Shown: positions 1-9,109 of the stretch, in pieces
How the letters are laid out: every line of letters starts with the position of its first letter
Position numbering within the stretch: position 1 is the stretch's first letter
Assembly: GCA_947498845.1 (NCBI GenBank)
Contig: CANMLX010000027.1
Coordinates: 1-62,274, forward strand
From: an uncultured Flavobacteriaceae bacterium
Lineage (GTDB): Bacteria; Bacteroidota; Bacteroidia; Flavobacteriales; Flavobacteriaceae
Reading direction: 5' to 3'
DNA: 62,274 nt
Program-made: the position numbers and the translations under genes
The notes under the pieces: generated by a model
Databases searched by the model: none
Seen by the model: only the letters and a program-made list of their open reading frames with translations
Told to the model about the DNA's origin: nothing

Positions 1-77
<77 letters not shown>

Positions 78-270
78 TGCGCCTATATCTAAAAGTATAG
101 TCAATATTTCGTTTTTTTTTCATATGATTGAATATATAAAGGACGAAAATTAGCTATTAAAAACGTCCAGCTTCAAACTTTGGTTTTAAAAAAGAATTGT
201 GCTGGTCTTTATATATAAATTGAATTTGAGTTTTTGTTATAAACAAACTCAAAAAATCATCAATCGCCAA

Positions 271-299
271 TTGTAAATCGTCAATCATTAGTATCTTTG
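271..299 (+). promoter_or_regulatory. Bacteroidota-type promoter for the cyclophilin-FKBP gene
   Basis: TTG at 271-273 and TATCTTTG at 292-299 are separated by 18 bases, matching the Bacteroidota consensus TTG-N(17-23)-TAnnTTTG. It lies 23 bases before the start codon at 322. Confidence 0.6.
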
Positions 300-321
300 C
301 TCTTTCTTAAAAAACAGAACA

Positions 322-1254
322 ATGCAAGACGGATTATACGCAAAATTTAATACTTCAAAAGGAGAGATATTAGTCGCTTTAGAATACAAAAAAACACCAG
401 GTACTGTTGGTAATTTTGTAGCCTTAGCGGAAGGGAATTTAGAAAACTCGGCAAAACCACAAGGAACACCTTATTATAACGGTTTAAAGTTTCATAGAGT
501 GATTCCAGATTTTATGATACAAGGAGGATGCCCACAAGGAACAGGGTCTGGTAATCCAGGGTATCAATTTGATGATGAATTTCATGCAGATTTAAAACAT
601 GATGCTCCAGGAGTATTATCTATGGCAAATGCAGGTCCAGGAACTAATGGGAGTCAGTTTTTTATAACGCACATAGAAACACCTTGGTTAGATAATAAGC
701 ACACTGTTTTTGGTAAAGTAGTAGAAGGACAAGATGTTGTAAATGCTGTAGCTCAAGGCGATGAAATAGAGGGTATAGAAATAGTAAGAGAAGGCGAAGA
801 AGCTAAGGGCTATAATGCGGTTGAAGCGTTTAGAACTTTTGAAGGCTCTAGAGAAAAGAGAGTAGCAGAAGAAAAAGCTAAAATAGAAGCAGAACTTGAT
901 AAAATAGCCACTGGTTTTGAGAAAACAGATAGTGGTTTACGTTATCAAATTCTTCAAGAAGGAAATGGTGTAAAAGCAGAAAAAGGTCAAACCGTTTCTG
1001 TACATTATAAAGGACAGTTAATTGATGGGACAGTATTTGATTCTTCATATAAAAGAAATGAACCTATAGATTTTCCATTAGGCGTTGGACAAGTAATACC
1101 AGGATGGGATGAAGGTATAAGCTTGCTTAAAGTAGGCGATAAAGCACGTTTAGTAATTCCTAGTGATTTAGCTTATGGAAGTAGGGGCGCAGGAGGTGTT
1201 ATTCCTCCAAATGCAAATCTTATTTTTGATGTTGAATTGATGGCAGTTAAGTAA
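322..1254 (+). CDS. Cyclophilin-FKBP fusion peptidyl-prolyl isomerase (cytoplasmic)
   Basis: This 310-residue protein joins two unrelated prolyl isomerase folds. Residues ~1-165 are a cyclophilin domain ([19 protein letters not shown], then the NGSQFFIT and [10 protein letters not shown] blocks). A charged linker (~165-200) follows, then an FKBP domain to the end ([39 protein letters not shown]). Both domains keep their signature blocks, so two active sites are likely. There is no signal peptide, so it should act on proline bonds of cytoplasmic proteins. A secreted lipoprotein version lies at 43071-44198. It is monocistronic, with its own promoter and a strong terminator. Confidence 0.93.
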   Translation: MQDGLYAKFNTSKGEILVALEYKKTPGTVGNFVALAEGNLENSAKPQGTPYYNGLKFHRVIPDFMIQGGCPQGTGSGNPGYQFDDEFHADLKHDAPGVLSMANAGPGTNGSQFFITHIETPWLDNKHTVFGKVVEGQDVVNAVAQGDEIEGIEIVREGEEAKGYNAVEAFRTFEGSREKRVAEEKAKIEAELDKIATGFEKTDSGLRYQILQEGNGVKAEKGQTVSVHYKGQLIDGTVFDSSYKRNEPIDFPLGVGQVIPGWDEGISLLKVGDKARLVIPSDLAYGSRGAGGVIPPNANLIFDVELMAVK

Positions 1255-1326
1255 TTATTCTTAAAATAAAATAAGATTTTTCTTTTTTTAGAAAATCAAA
1301 GCAGTATTTCATCGAATAAAATAATA

Positions 1327-1354
1327 AAAACATCCAGATATGGATGTTTTTTTT
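1327..1354 (+). terminator. Rho-independent terminator
   Basis: A 10-bp perfect stem (AAAACATCCA / TGGATGTTTT) with a GATA loop is followed by an unbroken T run. It ends the cyclophilin-FKBP transcript. Confidence 0.85.
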
Positions 1355-1472
1355 GTTATGGTAATGTTAATTTTTTGTAATTTGTAGTACCCTTACTTAT
1401 TAAAACCACCTTAATTCTCTCACTAATTATATTATTTATTAATATAATTAAACATTAAATAGAACTAAACCT

Positions 1473-1895
1473 ATGGTTAGTATAAAAGATACTATTTTTT
1501 ACAAACATGTTCTGCATGAACTAAATTACCCCTTTGCAGATGTTTACATTTTTAAAGATTACGTTATTTCCGAAATTAAAGAAGGCGTTATTTTTAATTG
1601 GGAAGATAATGCAAAACCTATCATTAATGATGTGACTTCTTTTTTAGATACTGATGGTAGTAATTTGGTTTACATATCTAATCGTATTAACTCTTATTCT
1701 GTAATGGCTCAAGATTGGGTTAAGTTTTTTAAAAATAGTTACAACTTAAAAGGATATTATGTAATATCCGATAGAAAAACAAGTAAGTTAAGCTATATGA
1801 TTGAGAACTTGTTTTTTAAAAATAAGATGAAACGATTTAGTTCTATTTATGAAGCTCTAAACTGGTTAGAAAAAGGATTTAGTGAAGTAGCTTAA
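1473..1895 (+). CDS. Hypothetical protein, possibly STAS/SpoIIAA-like
   Basis: I do not recognise this 140-residue protein with certainty. It has no signal peptide or membrane segment. It alternates short hydrophobic strands and helices (DVYIFKDYVISEI, then NLVYISNRINSYSV, then GYYVISDRK and a C-terminal helix ending EALNWLEKGF). That pattern resembles the small SpoIIAA-like/STAS-like proteins common in flavobacteria, where a final helix of the type EALxWL is frequent. This is a weak fold guess, not a functional assignment. It is single-gene, between a terminator upstream and a convergent gene downstream. Confidence 0.7.
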   Translation: MVSIKDTIFYKHVLHELNYPFADVYIFKDYVISEIKEGVIFNWEDNAKPIINDVTSFLDTDGSNLVYISNRINSYSVMAQDWVKFFKNSYNLKGYYVISDRKTSKLSYMIENLFFKNKMKRFSSIYEALNWLEKGFSEVA

Positions 1896-1921
1896 TTTAT
1901 TTACAATAAAAAAATATCAAA

Positions 1922-2479
1922 CTAGTTTTTCCACTTAATATTACATCCAATACTTGGTTTTTGATTTGTGTTATTTGGTTTATTCTCTAAGAGACAATCC
2001 AAGGCGTGTCTTAAATCTGCTCCACTAACAGGAATGTTGTTCCCTGGTCTGGAATCGTCTAATTGTCCTCTATAAACTAACTGCAAATCACCATTAAATA
2101 CATATAAATCAGGAGTGCAAGCTGCATCATAGGCTTTGGCAACATCTTGTGTTTCGTCGAATAAGTATGGAAAAGGGTAGTTTTCTATTTTAGCGTGCGT
2201 TTTCATTTTATCAGGACTATCTTGTGGGTAATTAATAACATCATTACTAGAAATCGCTATGAAGGAAATATCCTTTTGGATATATTTATTTGCTACTGAG
2301 ACTAATTCTTCATTAATATGAATTACAAAAGGACAATGATTACAAATAAACATAATAACAGATCCGTTTTTACCCTTTAAACTGTCAAGACTTAAAATAG
2401 TACCCGATGTGGTATCAAAAAGAGAGAAATCTGGAGCTTTTGTTCCTAAAGGAACCATATTAGAAGGTGTTCTAGCCAT
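1922..2479 (-). CDS. Thioredoxin-like (AhpC/TSA redoxin) family protein
   Basis: This is a 185-residue single-domain thioredoxin fold. An N-terminal block (LGTKAPDFSLFDTTSG) typical of AhpC/TSA-redoxin proteins is followed by a CxxC site, C-N-H-C, at residues ~46-49 and then PFV. The CNHCPFV form marks a widespread subfamily of unassigned thioredoxin-like proteins, so the partner is unknown. No signal peptide is seen, which suggests cytoplasmic redox work. It is divergent from csaA with only 45 bases between start codons, so the two promoters must overlap or lie very close. Confidence 0.88.
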   Translation of the reverse strand: MARTPSNMVPLGTKAPDFSLFDTTSGTILSLDSLKGKNGSVIMFICNHCPFVIHINEELVSVANKYIQKDISFIAISSNDVINYPQDSPDKMKTHAKIENYPFPYLFDETQDVAKAYDAACTPDLYVFNGDLQLVYRGQLDDSRPGNNIPVSGADLRHALDCLLENKPNNTNQKPSIGCNIKWKN

Positions 2480-2524
2480 AATTAATTATTTTCACAAAGT
2501 TCGCAATTATTTATAATTTAAGAG

Positions 2525-2860
2525 ATGAAAGAGACTATTACTTTTGAAGATTTTACTAAAGTAGATTTACGAATAGGAACCATTATTGAGGTAAACGATT
2601 TTCCAGAAGCTCGCAATCCAGCTTACCAACTAACTATAGATTTTGGAGATTTAGGGATTAAAAAGTCTTCGGCTCAAATAACAACATTATACACAAAAGA
2701 AATGTTATTGGATAAACAGATAATAGCAGTGCTAAACTTTCCTAGAAAACAAATAGCAAAGTTTATGAGTGAATGTTTGGTTTTAGGCGCTGTAAAAGAA
2801 AAAGATGTATATCTGTTGCATCCAGATACACATGTTAAAAATGGAACTAGTGTAAACTAG
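2525..2860 (+). CDS. csaA: CsaA-type tRNA-binding protein
   Basis: This 111-residue protein consists of one tRNA-binding OB-fold domain of the EMAP/Trbp111 type. Recognisable blocks are the opening FEDFTKVDLRIGTI, the central PAYQLTIDFG and the QITTLY segment. In Bacillus the family member CsaA was described as an export-related chaperone, and structurally it is a tRNA-binding dimer. Full length, cytoplasmic, and followed at once by a bidirectional terminator. Confidence 0.93.
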   Translation: MKETITFEDFTKVDLRIGTIIEVNDFPEARNPAYQLTIDFGDLGIKKSSAQITTLYTKEMLLDKQIIAVLNFPRKQIAKFMSECLVLGAVKEKDVYLLHPDTHVKNGTSVN

Positions 2861-2865
2861 TAATA

Positions 2866-2909
2866 AAAAAACCGTTGCAAATTATTTAGATTACAACGGT
2901 TTCTTTTTC
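2866..2909. terminator. Bidirectional terminator between convergent genes
   Basis: Arms AAACCGTTG (2869-2877) and CAACGGTTT (2894-2902) pair around a 16-base AT-rich loop, with an A run on the left and a T-rich run on the right. It serves csaA (+) and the PUR protein gene (-). Confidence 0.75.
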
Positions 2910-2910
2910 A

Positions 2911-3300
2911 TTAAATATCGTCAAAGTCTATATCGGTAAAACTATCGGTAGAAGAGGTTACTTCTTCGTTAGTAGTTCCATTAGACGAAACGTCATATTC
3001 CTTTTTAAAATCCTTTTGGTGACGTTCACTAATTACTTCATCTCCTTTTTCTCGAATAATGTAATCTGTCATTTCAGCTAAGATCTCTTTAAACTCAGAA
3101 AAATCTTCTTTGTATATATAGATTTTGTGCTTTTTGTAATGATAAGAGCCATCATCATTAGTGAACTTTTTACTTTCCGTAATAGTTAAGTAATAATCAT
3201 CAGCTTTTGTTGCTCTAACATCAAAAAAATAGGTGCGTCTTCCAGCTCTTAATACTTTAGAAAAAATTTCCTCTTTCTCCATCATGCCATTATTATTCAT
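2911..3300 (-). CDS. PUR family DNA/RNA-binding protein (DUF3276)
   Basis: This 129-residue protein matches the Bacteroidota DUF3276 family, which has a PUR-alpha-like single-stranded nucleic-acid-binding fold. Diagnostic blocks are EEIFSKVLRAGRRTYFFDVRAT near the N-terminus, the strand DYYLTITESKKF, and the KHKIYIYKEDFSEF segment. The tail after ~95 is acidic and Ser/Thr-rich, probably disordered. An alternative start is the internal Met at residue 6 or 7. Its cellular role is not established; binding of RNA or single-stranded DNA is the family expectation. Confidence 0.9.
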   Translation of the reverse strand: MNNNGMMEKEEIFSKVLRAGRRTYFFDVRATKADDYYLTITESKKFTNDDGSYHYKKHKIYIYKEDFSEFKEILAEMTDYIIREKGDEVISERHQKDFKKEYDVSSNGTTNEEVTSSTDSFTDIDFDDI

Positions 3301-3456
3301 TGTCTTTTTAATTTATTAAAAAATCATTGTCTTCTTCAAAAATCTAAAAAAAACCGATATTTACCAACAAATTTTGAAGTTTCTTTTCATTATACAGATT
3401 TTTATTACATTTTATTAAATAAAGCGCAACCTATTTTTAAGACTATGAAAGGATAA

Positions 3457-5205
3457 TTAATCTTTGTTTTCGCTTAATTGCTTTGTATATAGCTCTTTGT
3501 AATAACCATCGGTGTCAATTAGGGATTTGTGTGTTCCTTTTTGTATAATTTTACCATCATCTAAAACAATAATTTTATCGGCATTTTTTGCAGACGATAC
3601 GCGATGGCTTACAATAATTGTTGTTTTTCCTTTAGATAATTTAAAGAGATTTTTTAGGATTTTTTCTTCTGTTTCGGTGTCTACTGCAGATAAACAATCA
3701 TCAAACAACAGTATTTTTGGAGACTTAATGATGGCTCTTGCTATAGAAACGCGTTGTTTTTGCCCACCAGATAATGTAATGCCTCTTTCTCCAAGTACAG
3801 TATCGTACCCTTTATTAAATTTAACAATGTTGTTATGGACTTGGGCATTTTTAGCTGCAGTAAGGATTTCTTCATCAGTAGCATCTTCTTTTCCAAATTT
3901 TATGTTATTTTTAATAGAATCGGAAAAAAGAAAAGCATCTTGAGGCACATAGCCTATACTACCTCTTAAATCATTAAGGTTATGTTGATCTATATTGGTA
4001 TTATTTATTTTTATGCTTCCACTACCAACATCATATAACCTACCTATTAAATCTAAAATTGTAGATTTTCCAGATCCTGTTTTACCTAAAATGGCTAATG
4101 TTTCACCATCTTTTATGTCAATAGAAATATTTTTTAATGCTTCTATATTAGTATCATCGTAAGTAAAAGACACATTGCTAAAAGAGATATTACCATTAAT
4201 AGTAGTGTGTTTTTCTACGGTATTTTTTATTTCTGGCTCAATTTTTAAAAATTCGTTAATACGCTTTTGAGACGCTTCGGCTTGTTGAACAATAGAAGTC
4301 ACCCATCCAACTGTAGCTACTGGCCATGTAAGCATGTTAACATAAATAATAAATTCTGCAATGGTACCTAAACTTTCTATCTTACCATTAATGTATTGCA
4401 TGCCGCCAATGTAGATAACAATAAGATTACTAGCGCCAATAAGTAAAATCATCATTGGAAAAAAGAAAGCCTGTATCTGTACAAGATTTAACTGCTTTTG
4501 CTTGCTTGTATTTGAAAGTGTATAAAAATTAGAAGATGTTTTAGGCTCTATCCCGTAAGCTTTAATTACAGATATTCCACTAAAAGATTCTTGAGTAAAT
4601 GTAGAAAGCTTAGATAAATATTCTTGAACAATTGTACTGCGTTTATGAATTGCTTTACTCAATTTATATATAATGATCGATAAAATAGGAAGCGGGATTA
4701 TAGTGTAAAATGTTAATTTGGGAGCTTGATTAAACATATAGATAAGTACTATTACAAAAAGTGTAATGGTGTTAATACTATACATTATTGCAGGACCAAC
4801 ATACATGCGAACTCTTCCAACATCTTCGGTAATACGATTCATTAAATCTCCAGTTCTATTCTTTTTATAGAAATTTAAGGACAATTTTTGGTACTGATCA
4901 TAAATCTCATTTTTTAAGTCATATTCTATATAACGCGATACGTTAATTATAGTCTGACGCATAAAGAAAGTAAAAATGCCCGCAATAATTGCAGCTCCTA
5001 CTATAAACAATATGGCTTCTAGTAATTCGGCATTTTTTGCAGTTTCACTTAAACCAGCTTCATTTTCTATAATTTTTATGATACGTCCAACATATCTTGG
5101 ACTAAACATCAAGAAAATTTTAGAAGCAATAGTTATTACTATACCAATTAAAAGGTGAGTTTTGTATTTAAAAAAATACTTATTTAAATGTTTTAATTCT
5201 TTCAC
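3457..5205 (-). CDS. ABC exporter half-transporter (MdlA-like), fused permease and ATPase
   Basis: This 582-residue protein has the six-helix type I exporter membrane domain (~1-310) followed by an ATPase domain. Walker A is GKTGSGKST near residue 373, the signature LSGGQ near 478, Walker B ILLFDD near 500, and the H-loop SHR near 535. The residue after the Walker B Asp is Asp (FDDCLSAVD) instead of the catalytic Glu. That is the pattern of the degenerate subunit in heterodimeric exporters such as the MdlA or TM287 type. No partner gene is adjacent. The substrate is unknown; family members export lipids or drugs. It is monocistronic. Confidence 0.9.
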   Translation of the reverse strand: MKELKHLNKYFFKYKTHLLIGIVITIASKIFLMFSPRYVGRIIKIIENEAGLSETAKNAELLEAILFIVGAAIIAGIFTFFMRQTIINVSRYIEYDLKNEIYDQYQKLSLNFYKKNRTGDLMNRITEDVGRVRMYVGPAIMYSINTITLFVIVLIYMFNQAPKLTFYTIIPLPILSIIIYKLSKAIHKRSTIVQEYLSKLSTFTQESFSGISVIKAYGIEPKTSSNFYTLSNTSKQKQLNLVQIQAFFFPMMILLIGASNLIVIYIGGMQYINGKIESLGTIAEFIIYVNMLTWPVATVGWVTSIVQQAEASQKRINEFLKIEPEIKNTVEKHTTINGNISFSNVSFTYDDTNIEALKNISIDIKDGETLAILGKTGSGKSTILDLIGRLYDVGSGSIKINNTNIDQHNLNDLRGSIGYVPQDAFLFSDSIKNNIKFGKEDATDEEILTAAKNAQVHNNIVKFNKGYDTVLGERGITLSGGQKQRVSIARAIIKSPKILLFDDCLSAVDTETEEKILKNLFKLSKGKTTIIVSHRVSSAKNADKIIVLDDGKIIQKGTHKSLIDTDGYYKELYTKQLSENKD

Positions 5206-5350
5206 TTATAGGGTAAAATGTAAAGCAAATATAAAGAGAATAAAGCAATAACATAGCTTTTGCTTAAGCATAGTAATTGTTAAATGTAAGCTAAAGTTTG
5301 ATTAACGTTAACAAAACATAATTTAGCTCTTAATTTTATTAAATTAGTTT

Positions 5351-5358
5351 TATTTTTG
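5351..5358 (+). promoter_or_regulatory. Probable -7 element for nusB
   Basis: TATTTTTG fits TAnnTTTG and lies 60 bases before the nusB start. No convincing TTG at -33 was found. Confidence 0.4.
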
Positions 5359-5418
5359 CTCACGAAAAGTGCATAATCCAACTAATATATAATAACTTTT
5401 TTAACTAGGTTCTTTGTA

Positions 5419-6366
5419 ATGATGCTAAATAGAAGACATATTCGTGTAAAAGTAATGCAAACCATTTATGCGTTTAAAGGTAGTGAAAGTGATGATTTAA
5501 GTAAAGATGAAAAATTTTTGCTGTTTAGTATTAATAACATGTACAATTTGTACTTACTCTTAATATCATTATTATTAGAAGTACAAAAAAAGGCAGAGCA
5601 AAATATTGAAAAGAAGCAGAAAAAGCACTTGGCTACTTCAGAAGACAAAAATCCCAATAGAAAATTTGTTAACAATCAAGTGTTTCAACTTATTAGAGAT
5701 AATGAAGAATTAAAAGATGTACTTAAAAATAATAAAGCCATTAATTGGGATTTAGATAGTGAGTATGTAGATATTATTTTTAAAGCAATTATTAAGAGTG
5801 ATCTGTATATTGACTATATGAAAACGAGAACATCTGATTTTAAAGAGGATAAAGACTTTTTTGTAGATATTTTTAAAGATGTTATTGCTCCCAATGATAA
5901 ATTATATGAATACATAGAAGATAAAAATTTAACATGGTTAGATGATCTTCCAACAGTAAATACTACGATTCTTAAATTGCTTAGAAAGTTAAAGCCTAAT
6001 AGCTCTAATACACATTTTAAGCCTAAGTTATACAAAGATATAGAGGATAAAGAGTTTGCTATAAAATTATTTAGAAAAACTATTTTAAATAAAAGCGCTA
6101 TTAATAAAGAAATAAGCCAGAAAACTAAGAACTGGGATGCAGATAGAATAGCAAATTTAGATTTTGTACTCTTACAAATGGGAATATGTGAGTTGCTTCA
6201 TTTTTCTTCTATACCTGTAAAAGTTACCATTAATGAATATTTAGAAATCGCTAAAGAATATTCTACACCTAAGAGTAGTATTTTTATTAACGGTATTTTA
6301 GATAAGTTAATAAAAGAATACAAAACTAGTGGTACTCTTAACAAAATAGGCCGTGGTTTAATGTAA
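5419..6366 (+). CDS. nusB: Transcription antitermination factor NusB (long Bacteroidota form)
   Basis: NusB binds boxA RNA with S10 (NusE) and supports antitermination on rRNA operons. The N-terminus NRRHIRVKVMQTIYAF and the C-terminal helical part (IANLDFVLLQMGICELL, then IPVKVTINEYLEIAKEYSTPKSSIFINGILDKL) are classic NusB. At 315 residues it is about twice the E. coli length because Bacteroidota carry an inserted charged helical region (~60-210). The start is the first of two ATG codons. It is followed by the DUF1573 and yajC genes, a usual flavobacterial order. Confidence 0.95.
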   Translation: MMLNRRHIRVKVMQTIYAFKGSESDDLSKDEKFLLFSINNMYNLYLLLISLLLEVQKKAEQNIEKKQKKHLATSEDKNPNRKFVNNQVFQLIRDNEELKDVLKNNKAINWDLDSEYVDIIFKAIIKSDLYIDYMKTRTSDFKEDKDFFVDIFKDVIAPNDKLYEYIEDKNLTWLDDLPTVNTTILKLLRKLKPNSSNTHFKPKLYKDIEDKEFAIKLFRKTILNKSAINKEISQKTKNWDADRIANLDFVLLQMGICELLHFSSIPVKVTINEYLEIAKEYSTPKSSIFINGILDKLIKEYKTSGTLNKIGRGLM

Positions 6367-6457
6367 TTAAAAAACTGTTTGTGTAAAACCGATAAAAATT
6401 TTTAAACAGTCAAAATATTCCTATTTTTACGCATCTAAAACATCAAATAAAATTATT

Positions 6458-6943
6458 ATGAAAAAAATAATATTAGGATTAAGTGCATTTTGCCTAGTGG
6501 CATTTACATCTTGTAAGGAAAATGCAACCAATAAAGTGAATGAAAATAATGTAACAGCTGCAGCAGAAAGAGATGCAGTTTCTTCTAAATTTCCAGTACT
6601 AGAATTTGATAAAACAGAACATGATTTTGGTGAAATTGAATCAAGAAAACCAGTAGAAACAGTGTTTAAGTATAAAAATACAGGAGATGCGCCATTAGTA
6701 ATTACAAATGTAGCGACTACATGTGGATGTACAGTGCCTAAAGATTGGAGTAGAGAACCTTTAGCTCCTGGAGATTCGGGACAATTTACTGTAAAATATA
6801 ATGGTAGTGGTAAAAATAATGTAACAAAAACCATAACTGTTACTGCTAATACAGAAAAAGGAACAGAAGCTGTTAAGATTAAGGCGTTTGTAAAGCCAGA
6901 CCCTAATGCCGCTAAACCACTAGCAGCGCCTAAAGCTAAGTAA
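6458..6943 (+). CDS. DUF1573 domain lipoprotein
   Basis: This 161-residue protein has a lipoprotein signal: Lys-rich start, hydrophobic stretch and a Cys after TS near residue 21. A DUF1573 domain follows (EHDFGEIESRKPVETVFKYKN, then APLVITNVATTCGCTVPKDW and the PGDSGQFTVKYN block). DUF1573 is an Ig-like/ASPM-SPD-2-Hydin-type beta sandwich common in Bacteroidota envelope proteins; its role is unknown. The C-terminus is Ala/Pro/Lys-rich. It lies between nusB and yajC, with 25 bases to yajC. Confidence 0.92.
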   Translation: MKKIILGLSAFCLVAFTSCKENATNKVNENNVTAAAERDAVSSKFPVLEFDKTEHDFGEIESRKPVETVFKYKNTGDAPLVITNVATTCGCTVPKDWSREPLAPGDSGQFTVKYNGSGKNNVTKTITVTANTEKGTEAVKIKAFVKPDPNAAKPLAAPKAK

Positions 6944-6968
6944 AAACTAACTATAAAAATAGAATAAA

Positions 6969-7265
6969 ATGGGAGAAGGAATTGGTAGTTTACTACCGTT
7001 TGCTTTAATGTTTGTAGTAATATATTTTTTTATGATTGCACCGCAAATGAAACGGGCAAAAAAGGAAAAGAAGTTTGCTGCAGGATTAAAAAAAGGAGAC
7101 AAGATTATTACAAAAAGTGGGCTTCATGGTAAAATAACCGAGTTAAACGATAAAGATAACAGTTGTGTTATAGAGACACTGGCTGGAAAGTTAAAGTTTG
7201 ATCGTTCGGCAATTTCAATGGAAATGAGTAGTAAATTGAACACGCCAGCAACAAATACTAAATAA
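6969..7265 (+). CDS. yajC: Preprotein translocase accessory subunit YajC
   Basis: YajC is a small inner-membrane partner of SecDF in the Sec translocon. The 98-residue protein has one N-terminal transmembrane helix (LLPFALMFVVIYFFMIAP) and then the QMKRAKKEKKF segment. A small cytoplasmic beta domain follows, with the family block GDKIITKSGLHGKITEL. Full length. A strong terminator follows directly. Confidence 0.95.
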   Translation: MGEGIGSLLPFALMFVVIYFFMIAPQMKRAKKEKKFAAGLKKGDKIITKSGLHGKITELNDKDNSCVIETLAGKLKFDRSAISMEMSSKLNTPATNTK

Positions 7266-7286
7266 CATTTATAATAAAAATATATA

Positions 7287-7320
7287 AAACAAAAAGCTTC
7301 CCTAAGGAAGCTTTTTGTTT
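7287..7320. terminator. Strong bidirectional terminator
   Basis: Perfect 15-bp arms (7287-7301 and 7306-7320) with a CTAA loop, A-rich on the left and T-rich on the right. It separates yajC (+) from the convergent SnoaL-like gene (-). Confidence 0.9.
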
Positions 7321-7335
7321 ATCTTATCAAGTTTA

Positions 7336-7698
7336 CTACATCGTATAGAAAAACTGTTCGTTTACAATTTTACCATCATTAACTTCAAATACACATAGCT
7401 CATCCATTTGTTGTCTGCCTCTATCTTTAAAAGTCACGTCAAACGACATTTTACTTGAAAAATGATTGTCTGCAACAATGGGGTCACTTATTTCATTACT
7501 ATGAAATTCTGTTACATTCTCTAACCATTGCTTACTTTTCTCCCAAACGTTTTGTTTTCCAGAGACTAGTTCTCCATGAGGGACTCCTGGCATTTCTTTA
7601 CTAACTACATGTTCTCCATATAGTTCATCTATACATTCTAAATTTTTACCTTCACGACACATTTGTGCCCATTTGTTTGCTACTTCTTGTGTATTCAT
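7336..7698 (-). CDS. SnoaL-like / NTF2-like protein
   Basis: This 120-residue single-domain protein has the NTF2-like cone fold pattern. It opens with a helix containing VANKWAQMCREGKNLECIDELYGEHVV, followed by the conserved VSGKQNVWEKSKQWLE helix. Late strands (FSSKMSFDVTFKD, then MDELCVFEVNDGKIVNEQFFY) complete the fold. Such SnoaL-like proteins recur next to photolyase genes in light-stress clusters of many bacteria, and this one sits just downstream of the photolyase on the same strand. Ligand and reaction are unknown. A gap of 91 bases suggests its own promoter. Confidence 0.85.
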   Translation of the reverse strand: MNTQEVANKWAQMCREGKNLECIDELYGEHVVSKEMPGVPHGELVSGKQNVWEKSKQWLENVTEFHSNEISDPIVADNHFSSKMSFDVTFKDRGRQQMDELCVFEVNDGKIVNEQFFYTM

Positions 7699-7789
7699 GA
7701 TTTTTGGTTTATTTGATGATGTTATAAAATTAAAGAAATTTTTATTCGAAAATCTTAATAAAATGTTATGATTTTATAGCTTTAAAAAT

Positions 7790-9109
7790 CTAATTTAGAG
7801 CAGCTTTGTAAATTCCCAGACAACGTTCTCGGGCAAATTTATGATCTACAATAGGTCTGGAGTAGGTGAGTTCCTGAAAATCTGGAACCCACTTTTTTAT
7901 GTACTCAAGATCTTTATCAAATTTTTGAATTTGAGTTGTAGGGTTAAAAATTCTAAAATAAGGCGCAGCATCTACACCACAGCCAGCTACCCATTGCCAG
8001 TTACCAATATTACTTGCCATATCGTAATCATGAAGTTTTTCTGCAAAATAATGTTCACCCCAACGCCAATCAATAAGTAAGTGCTTACATAAAAAACTAC
8101 CCACAAGCATGCGCACACGATTATGCATAAATCCAGTTTGATTTAGTTGACGCATCCCAGCATCTACCAATGGATACCCAGTTTTGCCTTCACACCATAG
8201 CTTAAATTCCAGGTCATTATTACGCCACTCAATACGGTCGTATCGTGGTTTAAAACTTTTAGTTTGTGTTTGTGGAAAATGCCATAGAATTTGCATAAAA
8301 AATTCTCTCCAGATAAGTTCCTGCCAAAATATTTCATTAGTTTCTGTAATGGCTTTTTTTATCATATCCCGAACGCTTACGGTTCCAAAACGTAAATGAG
8401 GCCCTAATTTAGATGTACTGTCTTTAAAAGGGAAATTTCTTGTGGCCTCATAGTTTTGTATTAGTTCTGGAGTTAGTTTGTATGGAAGAATAGCTTGATC
8501 TGAAGCAGTAAAACCAATATCTGATAATGATAAATTTGTAAATTTAGTACCAGTAAGAAGATTGTTTAAAAGACTTTTTGAAGGGAATGTGTTTGCATGT
8601 TCTTTTTTAAATGTAGCCTTCCAACGTTTCATGTAAGGTGTGTAGACTAAATAGGGGGAACCATCATTTTTTACAACCTCATTTTTTTCAAAAATAACCT
8701 GATCTTTAAATGTTTTAAACTGAATATTATTTTCAGTTAAAAAACTATTTATCATAGCATCTCTTTCTCTGGCATAGGGCTCGTAATCATGATTAGTGTA
8801 GACAGCTTGTATGTTGTAATTTGCTATTAGTTTTTTAAAAACATTAATGGGCTTTCCATAATACATAGCAACCCCACTATTATATGCCTTTGCTAAACCT
8901 GTATTTAATGCCTCTATTGTTTTATATATAAAGGTTACTCTAGCATCATTTTTTGGAAGCTTTGTTAAAATTTCTTTGTCAAAAATAAAGATAGGGAGTA
9001 CGCTGTTTTTTTCTTTTAGAGCTTGATAAAGGGCATGATTATCTTCAAGTCTCAAATCACGACGAAACCAAAATATATTTAAAGCCTGTTTTGTTTTAAT
9101 ATGTTCCAA
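7790..9109 (-). CDS. Deoxyribodipyrimidine photolyase / cryptochrome family
   Basis: This 439-residue flavoprotein should repair UV-induced pyrimidine dimers with light. The N-terminal alpha/beta antenna domain starts at NIFWFRRDLRLEDNHAL. The C-terminal FAD domain carries LGPHLRFGTVSVRDM, then WQELIWREFFMQIL and GMRQLNQTGFMHNRVRM. The DYDMASNIGNWQWVAG block and the final DAAPYFRIFNP follow. These fit a class I CPD photolyase; a cryptochrome function cannot be excluded. Its start overlaps the end of the SRPBCC gene by 14 bases, so it is the last gene of a seven-gene operon starting near 11655. Confidence 0.93.
   Translation of the reverse strand: MEHIKTKQALNIFWFRRDLRLEDNHALYQALKEKNSVLPIFIFDKEILTKLPKNDARVTFIYKTIEALNTGLAKAYNSGVAMYYGKPINVFKKLIANYNIQAVYTNHDYEPYARERDAMINSFLTENNIQFKTFKDQVIFEKNEVVKNDGSPYLVYTPYMKRWKATFKKEHANTFPSKSLLNNLLTGTKFTNLSLSDIGFTASDQAILPYKLTPELIQNYEATRNFPFKDSTSKLGPHLRFGTVSVRDMIKKAITETNEIFWQELIWREFFMQILWHFPQTQTKSFKPRYDRIEWRNNDLEFKLWCEGKTGYPLVDAGMRQLNQTGFMHNRVRMLVGSFLCKHLLIDWRWGEHYFAEKLHDYDMASNIGNWQWVAGCGVDAAPYFRIFNPTTQIQKFDKDLEYIKKWVPDFQELTYSRPIVDHKFARERCLGIYKAALN

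Noticed and set aside
3512..3943. 143-residue plus-strand ORF
   Set aside because: It lies wholly opposite the ATPase domain of the ABC exporter and has no family features; a frame shadow.
5302..5311. TTAACGTTAA palindrome upstream of nusB as an operator
   Set aside because: Short, AT-rich and without half-site repetition; expected by chance in this composition.
6427..6834. 135-residue minus-strand ORF
   Set aside because: Antisense to the DUF1573 lipoprotein gene, which has a clear signal and domain; shadow.
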